Positions 58,401 to 64,000 of a DNA stretch of 64,000 nucleotides are shown piece by piece; the first letter of the stretch is position 1; each line of letters begins with the position of its first letter. Under the pieces are notes generated by a model, which searched no databases, was not told the origin of the DNA, and worked only from the letters and a program-made list of their open reading frames with translations. The stretch spans positions 1,364,001 to 1,428,000 of the forward strand of contig CANTAL010000027.1 in assembly GCA_947650365.1 (NCBI GenBank), given 5' to 3'. The stretch comes from Chamaelirium japonicum (Eukaryota > Streptophyta > Magnoliopsida > Liliales > Melanthiaceae). The translations under genes were made by a program, and so were the position numbers.

Positions 58401-58525
58401 ATTGTAATTCTTTCGTACGATCCATTCTATTTCATTCGTACGATCCATTCTTACTCATTCGTATGATCCATTCTAATTCATTCGCACGAAGGTATCCATT
58501 CTAATTTATTCGTACGATCCATTCT
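55446..58525 (+). repeat. HOR group G2
   Basis: Paralogue of G1. It shares the odd ATATCCATTC short monomer just after the inverted block, TTCATGCATACG, and the GAAGGTATCC variant (58485-58494). It diverges from the first unit at about 58,525, just where the first unit ran into the start of the second. Confidence 0.83.
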
Positions 58526-61118
58526 AATTCATTCGCACGATCCATTCTGATTCATTCATATGATCCATTCTAATTCACTCGTACGATCCATTCTAATTCA
58601 TTCATACAATCCATTCTATTTCTTTCACATGAATGTATCCATTCTAATTCATTCGTACAATCCATTCTAATTCGTTCGCACGATCCATTCTAATTCATTC
58701 ATATGATCCATTCTAATTCATTCGTACGATCCATTCTAATTCATACGTACGATCCATTCGAATTCATTCATACGATCCATTCTAATTCATTCATACGATC
58801 TATTCTAATTCATTCGCACGAATGTATTCATTCTAATTCATTCGTATGATCCATTCTAATTCATTCGCACGATTCAATCTAATTTATTCGCATGATCCAT
58901 TCAAATTGATTCGTACGATCCATTCTATTTCATTCATACGATCCATTCTTACTCATTCGTACGATCCATGCTAATTCATTCGCACGAATGTATCCATTCT
59001 AATTCATTCGTACTATCCATTCTAATTCATTCGCACGATCCATTCTAATTCATTCATACGATCCATTCTAATTCATTCGTACGATCCATTCTAATTCATT
59101 CGCACAATCTATTCTAATTCATTCGTATGATCCATTCTAATTCATTAGCATGATCCATTCTAATTCATTCGCACGATCCATTCTAATTCATTCATGCAAA
59201 AGAATTAGAATGGATTGCACGAATGTATCCATTCAAATTCATTCGTACGATCCATTCTAATACCTTCATACGATCCATTCTAATTCCTTTGTATGATCCA
59301 TTCTATTTCATTCGTACGATTCATTCTATTTCATTTGTATGATCCATTCTAATTCCTTCGTTCGATCCATTCTAATTCATTCCCATGAATGCATCCATTC
59401 TAATTCATATGTATGTTCCATTCTAATTCATTCATACGATCCAATCTAATTCATTCATACGATCCATTCTAATTCATTCGCACGAATGTATCCATTCTAA
59501 TTCATTCGTACGATCCATTCTAATTTATTCGCACAATCTATTCTAATTCATTCGTACGATCCATTCTAGTTCATTAGCACGATCCATTCTAATTCATTCG
59601 TACGATCCATTCTATTTCATTCTTACTTATTCGTACGATCTATTCTAATTCATTCGCACGAATGTATCCATTCTAATTCATTTGTACGATCTATTCTAAT
59701 TCATTCACACGATCCAATCTAATTCATTCATACGATCCAATCTAATTCATTCATACGATCCATTCTAATTCATTCGCACGAATGTATCCATTCTAATTCA
59801 GACATACGATCCATTCTAATTCATTCGCACAATCTATTCTAATTCATTCGTACGATCCATTATAATTCATTAGCATGATCCATTATAATTCATTCGTACA
59901 GTCCATTCTTTTTCATTCGTACGATCCATTCTTACTCATTCGTACGATCCATTCTAATTCATTCGCACGAATGTATCCATTCTAATTTATTCGTACGATC
60001 CATTCTAATTCATTCGCATGATCCATTCTAATTCATTCATACGATCCATTCTAATTCATTCGTACGATCCATTCTAATTTATTCGCACGATCCATTCTAA
60101 TTCATTCATACGATCCATTCTAATTCATTCATACAATCCATTCTAATTCTGTCGCACTAATGTATCCATTCTAATTTATTCGTACGATCCACCCTAATTC
60201 CTTCGTATGATCCATTCTAATTCATTTGCACGAATGTATCCATTCTAATTCATTCGTACGATCCATTCGAATTCATTCATACGATCAATTCTAATTCATT
60301 CATACGAACCATTCTAATTCATTCGCACGAATGTATCCATTCAAATTTATTCGCACGATCTATTCTAATTCATTCGCACAATCTATTCTAATTCATTCGT
60401 ACGATCCATTCTAATTCATTAGCATGATCCATAAAAATTCATTCGTACGATCCATTCTATTTCATTCATACGATCCATTCTAACTTATTAGCACAATCCA
60501 TTCTAATTCATTCGCACGATCCATTCTAATTCATTCATACGATCCATTCTAATTCTTTCATACAATCCATTCTAATTCTTTCGCACGAATGTATCCATTC
60601 TGATTCATTCGTACGATCCACCCTAATTCCTTCGTATGATCCATTCTAATTCATTCGCACGAATGTATCCATTCTAATTCATTCGTACGATCCATTCGAA
60701 TTCATTCATACGATCCATTCTAATTCATTTATACGATCCATTCTAATTCATTCGCACGAATGTATCCATTCTAATTCATTTGTACGATCCATTCTAATTC
60801 ATTCGCACGATCTATTCTAATTCATTCGTACGATCTATTCTAATTCATTAGCACGATCCATTCTAATTCATTCGTACGATCCATTCTATTTCATTCGTAC
60901 GATCCATTCTTACTCATTCGTACATTCCATTATAATTCATTCGCACGAATGTATCCATTCTAATTCATTCGTACGATCCATTCTAATTCATTCGCACGAT
61001 CCATTCTAATTCATTCGTACGATCCATTCTAATTCATTCGTACGATCCATTCTAAGTCATTCGCACGATCCATTCTAATTCATTCACACAATCTTTTCTA
61101 ATTCATTCGTAATTCATT
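58526..61118 (+). repeat. HOR tail outside the 28.6-kb duplication
   Basis: Forward HOR monomers with CCACCCT markers near 60188 and at 60618. The stretch from about 60,510 rightwards is mirrored on the other side of the palindromic element. It includes irregular monomers, for example CCATAAAAATTC near 60431 and a fused TTTCATTCTTACTTATTCG near 59,617. Confidence 0.82.
59196..59217 (-). repeat. 22-bp in-place inversion of one monomer
   Basis: Between forward TTCAT and CACGAATGTATCC lies GCAAAAGAATTAGAATGG plus ATTG, the reverse complement of the usual CAATCCATTCTAATTC plus TTTTGC found at this HOR position (CATACAATCC then CTTTTGCACG). The flanks are intact and length is almost unchanged, so a single monomer was flipped in place. 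Confidence 0.85.
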
Positions 61119-61155
61119 CGCACGATCATTCAGGTGTTTAGGTTGCGGCCTCAGA

Positions 61156-61179
61156 CTTTGTATTTGGTTGAATACAAAG
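61156..61179. other. Small hairpin inside the left arm
   Basis: CTTTGTATT at 61156-61164 pairs perfectly with AATACAAAG at 61171-61179 around a TGGTTG loop. The right arm keeps the same structure with one mismatch (CTTTGAATT opposite AATACAAAG). No role is known to me. Confidence 0.75.
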
Positions 61180-61190
61180 GTGCACCTTTG
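61175..61190. other. 16-bp perfect palindrome, left arm
   Basis: CAAAGGTGCACCTTTG is its own reverse complement, centred on the TGCA of GTGCAC. The same core recurs in the right arm, where symmetry extends to 22 bp. Confidence 0.9.
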
Positions 61191-61236
61191 AACGTTAGTT
61201 GATCGTGGGGAGACCCTGTGTGATCCATTCTAATTC

Positions 61237-61258
61237 ATTCAAAGGTGCACCTTTGAAT
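61237..61258. other. 22-bp perfect palindrome, right arm
   Basis: AAAGGTGCACCTTT (61241-61254) is flanked by ATTC on the left and GAAT on the right, giving 22 bp of perfect dyad symmetry. The outermost left bases come from the adjoining satellite fragment, so the extension beyond 16 bp may partly be chance. Confidence 0.88.
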
Positions 61259-61297
61259 TCAACCAATACAAAGTCTGAGGTCGCAACGTAAACTCCT
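61238..61297 (-). repeat. Right arm X' of the inverted repeat
   Basis: A 60-bp inverted copy of the left arm. It begins TTCAAAGGTGCACC and ends GTAAACTCCT, followed by reverse-oriented satellite (GAATGATCGTGCG). Differences from the left arm are given there. On its inner side it abuts a forward satellite fragment (61221-61240), so both satellite orientations touch this copy. Confidence 0.88.
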
Positions 61298-61310
61298 GAA
61301 TGATCGTGCG

Positions 61311-62293
61311 AACGAATTACGAATGAAATAGAATGGATCGTGCGAATGAATTAGAATGGATCGTACGAATGAATTAGAATGGATCATGCAAACGAATTAG
61401 AATGGATCATACGAATGAATTAGAATGGATCGTACGAATGAATGGATCGTACGAATGAATTAGAATGGATACATTCGTGCGAATGAATTAGAATGGATCG
61501 TACGAATGAGTAAGAATGGATCGTACGAATGAAATAGAATGGATCATACGAATGAATTAGAATAGATCGTGCGAATGAATTAGATTGGATCATGCGAATG
61601 AATTAGAATGGATTGTACGAATGAGTAAGAATGGATCGTACAAAAGAAATAGAATGGATCGTATGAAATGATTTAGAAATGGATCGTGCGAATAAGGATA
61701 CATTCGTGCGAATGAATTAGAATGGATCATACGAATGAGTAAGAATGGATCGTACGAATGAAATAGAATGGATAGTACGAATGAATTAGAATGGATCGTG
61801 CGAATGAATTAGATTGGATCGTGCGAATGAATTAGATTGGATCGTATGAATGAATTAGAATGGATACATTTGTGCGAATGAATTAGAATGGATCGTATGA
61901 ATGAATTAGAATGGATCGTATGAATGAATTAGAATGGATCGTATGAATGAATTCGAATGGATCGTACGAATGAATTTGAATGGATACATTCGTGCGAATA
62001 AATTAAAATGGATCATACGAAGGAATTAGGGTGGATCGTACGAATGAATTAGAATGGATACATTCGTGCAAAAGAATTAGAATGGATTGTATGAATGAAT
62101 TAGAATGGATCGTATGAATGAATTAGAATGGATCGAGCGAATGAATTAGAATGATCATACGATGAATTAGAATGGATCGTATGAATGAATTCGAATGGAT
62201 CGTACGAATGAATTAGAATGGATACATTCGTGCGAATGAATTAGAATGGATGATACGAAGGAATTAGAATGGATAGTACGAATGAATTAGAAT
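61311..62293 (-). repeat. Inverted satellite block I3
   Basis: A reverse-oriented array directly following the palindromic element. Reading away from the element, variant monomers come in the same order as on its left side: truncated CGTAATTC-type unit, 28-bp unit, CTTACTC-type, CTATTTC-type, later the EcoRI-type (GAATTC) unit, a 28-bp unit, then the CCACCCT marker, here as AGGGTGG at 62028-62034. A segment of roughly 220 bp appears amplified (GAGTAAG-GAAATAG pairs near 61510, 61620 and 61740). Several monomers are degenerate, such as GAAATGATTTAGAAATGG at about 61665 and GATCATACGATGAATTAG near 62155. Confidence 0.94.
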
Positions 62294-62299
62294 GGATCC
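62294..62299. other. Strand-switch junction at GGATCC
   Basis: Inverted GAATTAGAAT meets forward ATTTTATTC around GGATCC. AATGGATCCATT is a perfect 12-bp palindrome. Confidence 0.88.
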
Positions 62300-62572
62300 A
62301 TTTTATTCTAATTCATTTGCACGATCCATTCTAATTCATTCATACAATCTATTCTAATTCATTCATACAATCCATTCTAATTCTTTTGCACGAATGTATC
62401 CATTCTAATTCATTCGTACGATCCACCCTAATTCCGTCGTATGATCCATTCTAATTCATTCGCACGAATGTATCCATTCTAACTCATACGTACGATCCAT
62501 TCTAATTCATTCATACGATCCAATCTAATTCATTCATACGATCCATTCTAATTCATTCGCACGAATATATCC

Positions 62573-62584
62573 ATGGGAATGAAT
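62573..62584 (-). repeat. 12-bp inverted patch
   Basis: ATGGGAATGAAT, the reverse of ATTCATTCCCAT, sits between forward GAATATATCC and CTATTCTAATTC. It is a fragment of the TTCCCATG 28-bp unit in reverse, with loss of surrounding sequence. Confidence 0.7.
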
Positions 62585-62736
62585 CTATTCTAATTCATTC
62601 ATACGATCCATTCTAATTCATTCGTACGATCCATTCTAATTCATTTGCACGATTTATTCATACGATTCATTATAATTCATTCGCACAACCCATTCTAATT
62701 CATTCGCACGATTCATTCGTATGATCCATTCTAATT

Positions 62737-62754
62737 CATTCGCACGAATGGAAT
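62737..62754. other. Strand-switch junction at a CATTCGCACGAATG dyad
   Basis: Forward CATTCGCACGAATG runs into inverted GAATGAATTAG where a forward 28-bp unit would continue with TATCC. The switch is at the dyad of the 28-bp monomer, with a repeated GAATG. Confidence 0.8.
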
Positions 62755-63642
62755 GAATTAGAATGGATACATTCGTGCGAATGAATTCGAATGGATCGTA
62801 TGAATGAATTAGATTAGATCGGAATGGATCGTAAGAATGAATTAGAATTGATACATTCGTGCGAATGAATTAGAATGGATCGTATGAATGAATTAGAATG
62901 GATCGTATGAAGGAATTAGAATGGATCATACGTATGAATTAGAATGGATACATTCATGGGAATGAACTAGAATGGATCGTATGAAGGAATTAGAATGGGT
63001 CATACGAATGAAATAGAATGGATCGTGCGAATGAATTAGAATGGATGGTACGAATGAATTAGAATGGATTGTATGAATGAATTAGAATGGATCGTACGAA
63101 TGAATTAGAATGGATCCTGCGAATGAATTAGAATGGATCGTAAGAATGAATTAGAATGGATACATTCGTGCGAATGAATTAGAATGGATTGTACGAATGA
63201 GTAAGAATAGATCGTACGAATGAAATAGAATGGATCGTACGAATGAATTAGAATGGATCGTGCTAATGAATTAGAGTGGCTCGTACGAATGAATTAGAAT
63301 AGATTGTGCGAATGAATTAGAATGGATCTTACAAATGAATTAGAATGGATACATTCGTGCGAATGAATTAGAATGGATCTTATGAATGAATTAGATTGGA
63401 TCATATGAATGAATTAGAATGGATCGTACGTATGAATTAGAATGGATACATTCATGGGAATGATCTAGAATGGATCGTACGAAGGAATTAGAATGGATCA
63501 TACGAACAAAATAGAATGGATCGTACGAAGGAATTAGAATGGATCGTACGTTATGAATGAATTAGAATGGATTGTACGTATGAATTAGAATGGATACATT
63601 CATGGGAATGAATTAGAATGGATCGTACGAAGGAATTAGAAG
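62750..63642 (-). repeat. Inverted satellite block I4
   Basis: A reverse-oriented array of roughly 0.9 kb, closed by a GGATCC centre at 63643-63648. The TTCCCATG-type 28-bp unit (reversed CATTCATGGG) occurs at about 62951, 63450 and 63597, intervals of about 500 and 147 bp, so HOR register is scrambled. An irregular join TTAGATTAGATCGGAATGG lies at about 62811-62827. Confidence 0.93.
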
Positions 63643-63648
63643 GGATCC
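63643..63648. other. Strand-switch junction at GGATCC
   Basis: Inverted GAATTAGAAG meets forward ATTCTAATTC around GGATCC, the same alignment as at 62294. Confidence 0.88.
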
Positions 63649-64000
63649 ATTCTAATTCATACCAATTCATTCATACGATCCATTCAAATTCATTCATACG
63701 ATCCATTCTAATTCATTCATACGATCCAATCTAATTCATTCATACGATCCAATCTAATTCATTCGCACGATCCATTCAAATTCATCATTCGCACAATCCA
63801 TTCTAATTCATTCGTACGATCCATTCTAATTCATTAGCACGATCCATTCTAATTCATTCGTATGATCCATTCTATTTCTTTCGTACGATCCATTCTTACT
63901 CATTCGTATGATCCATTCTAATCCATTCGCACGAATGTATCCATTCTAATTCATTCGTACGATCCATTCTAATTCATTCGCACGATCCATTATAATCCAT
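63643..64000 (+). repeat. Forward satellite, end of window
   Basis: Forward monomers resume at GGATCC and run off the window edge. The first joins are irregular (CTAATTCATACCAATTCATTC near 63655, and AATTCATCATTCGCAC near 63780). Nothing but satellite is seen. Confidence 0.95.

Larger units (their letters stand above)
35151..58525 (+). repeat. 28.6-kb macro-repeat, copy 2 (shortened)
   Basis: Groups C3-B3-A3-C4-I2-G2 in the same order as copy 1. Offset to copy 1 steps down from 28,638 to 27,807, 27,634, 23,795 and finally 23,374, so copy 2 has lost about 5.2 kb net, mainly at 39,840 and 50,715. Scattered substitutions and private indels separate the copies, which argues against a simple assembly duplicate. 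Confidence 0.82.
55446..61118 (+). repeat. Satellite array, forward segment 3
   Basis: Forward monomers from the exit of I2 to the start of the foreign palindromic element. Up to about 58,525 it parallels 32,031-35,150. After that it continues with HOR material that has no paralogue at the matching place in the first unit. It contains a 22-bp in-place inversion at 59196-59217. The last monomers before 61,118 are irregular: CTAAGTCATTCG, ACACAATCTTTTC, and a truncated CGTAATTCATTCG. Confidence 0.95.
61132..61192 (+). repeat. Left arm X of the inverted repeat
   Basis: A 61-bp sequence starting AGGTGTTTAGGTTGCGG and ending CACCTTTGAA. Against the reverse complement of the right arm I count 4 substitutions and one single-base indel (TATTTGG against TATTGG). 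It contains a 9-bp perfect hairpin stem (61156-61179) and a 16-bp palindrome (61175-61190). It has no satellite character. Confidence 0.88.
61119..61310. other. Non-satellite palindromic element in the array
   Basis: The only clearly foreign sequence in the window. Two facing copies of a roughly 60-bp sequence (61132-61192 and 61238-61297) are separated by a spacer. The spacer has about 28 bp of unfamiliar sequence (61193-61220, containing GATCGTGGGGAGACCCTG) and 20 bp of forward satellite (61221-61240, overlapping the start of the right arm). Arms with the adjoining CGCACGATCATTC satellite edge total about 73 bp each, enough to form a long stem. There is no ORF. It could be a small inverted-repeat (MITE-like) element, or a non-satellite fragment caught in an inverted duplication. 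I do not recognise the family. Confidence 0.85.
62294..62749 (+). repeat. Short forward satellite block
   Basis: Starts at a GGATCC centre (62294-62299) joining inverted to forward monomers and ends at a CATTCGCACGAATG dyad near 62737-62750. It contains one CCACCCT marker monomer and a 12-bp inverted patch at 62573-62584. Monomers near 62650-62720 are shortened (ACGATTTATTCATACG, ACGATTCATTCG). Confidence 0.93.

Noticed and set aside
61193..61220. tRNA- or SINE-like promoter in the spacer of the palindromic element
   Set aside because: No A-box/B-box pair could be read; GATCGTGGGGAGACCCTG lacks the GGTTCGA-type B box.
1..64000. CRISPR array
   Set aside because: The 23/28-bp units are directly adjacent with no unique spacers, and the array is far too long, with HOR structure.
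1..64000. Human-type satellite II/III
   Set aside because: It shares only the CATTC flavour. The fixed 23-bp unit with GTACGATC and the 40-mer HOR do not match the CATTC-dominated human arrays as I know them.
1..64000. CENP-B box
   Set aside because: ATTCGTACGATCC matches the TTCG....A part of the box, but CATT stands where CGGG is required.
1..64000. Telomeric or interstitial telomere repeats
   Set aside because: No TTAGGG, TTTAGGG, TTAGG or similar tandem runs on either strand.
1..64000. Coding repeat protein on the reverse strand
   Set aside because: The reverse monomer GAATGAATTAGAATGG carries TGA and TAG five bases apart, so all reverse frames are closed every few monomers.

Overview
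The whole window is satellite DNA. I find no protein-coding gene, rRNA, tRNA, CRISPR array or recognisable transposon ORF on either strand. The building block is a 23-bp monomer, AATTCATTCGTACG followed by ATCCATTCT. It alternates with a 28-bp form (AATTCATTCGCACGA followed by ATGTATCCATTCT) that carries 5 extra bases. Arithmetic gives about 2,600-2,700 monomers. The size, the absence of genes and CpG-focused decay of the monomers point to constitutive heterochromatin (pericentromeric, subtelomeric or a knob-like block) of a eukaryote whose DNA is probably CpG-methylated. I cannot name the species or clade from the sequence.  The array is built at nested scales. (1) Monomers of 23 and 28 bp. 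(2) A higher-order repeat (HOR): in 19350-20304 I counted 40 monomers, 33 of 23 bp and 7 of 28 bp, which gives exactly the 955 bp measured between two CCACCCT marker monomers; other intervals are shortened or lengthened versions. (3) HOR groups of about 5.86 kb (11.66 kb onward against 17.52 kb onward) and about 17.9 kb (1 onward against 17,920 onward). (4) A tandem duplication with a 28.64-kb offset: about 6,541-35,150 is followed directly by a second copy at about 35,151-58,525. The second copy is about 5.2 kb shorter, mostly through losses of about 0.83 kb near 39,840 and 3.84 kb near 50,715.  Orientation is uniform except for inverted blocks at 31,210-32,030 and 54,643-55,445 (paralogues of each other, so that inversion predates the 28.6-kb duplication), 61,311-62,293 and 62,750-63,642, and one clean 22-bp in-place inversion at 59,196-59,217. 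The strand switches sit at the monomer's own symmetrical cores: three of the four kinds of outer junction lie at CGTAC(G) or at the GGATCC-like centre of tail-to-tail monomers.  The one piece of clearly foreign sequence is at 61,119-61,310. Two copies of a roughly 60-bp non-satellite sequence face each other around a short spacer, at the centre of a larger mirror image of the satellite itself (about 60,510 to 62,130). From there to 64,000 the array is disordered, as expected near an array edge or in an old, unhomogenised part.  Short open frames of 60-90 codons on the + strand are by-products of the repeat and are rejected as genes.
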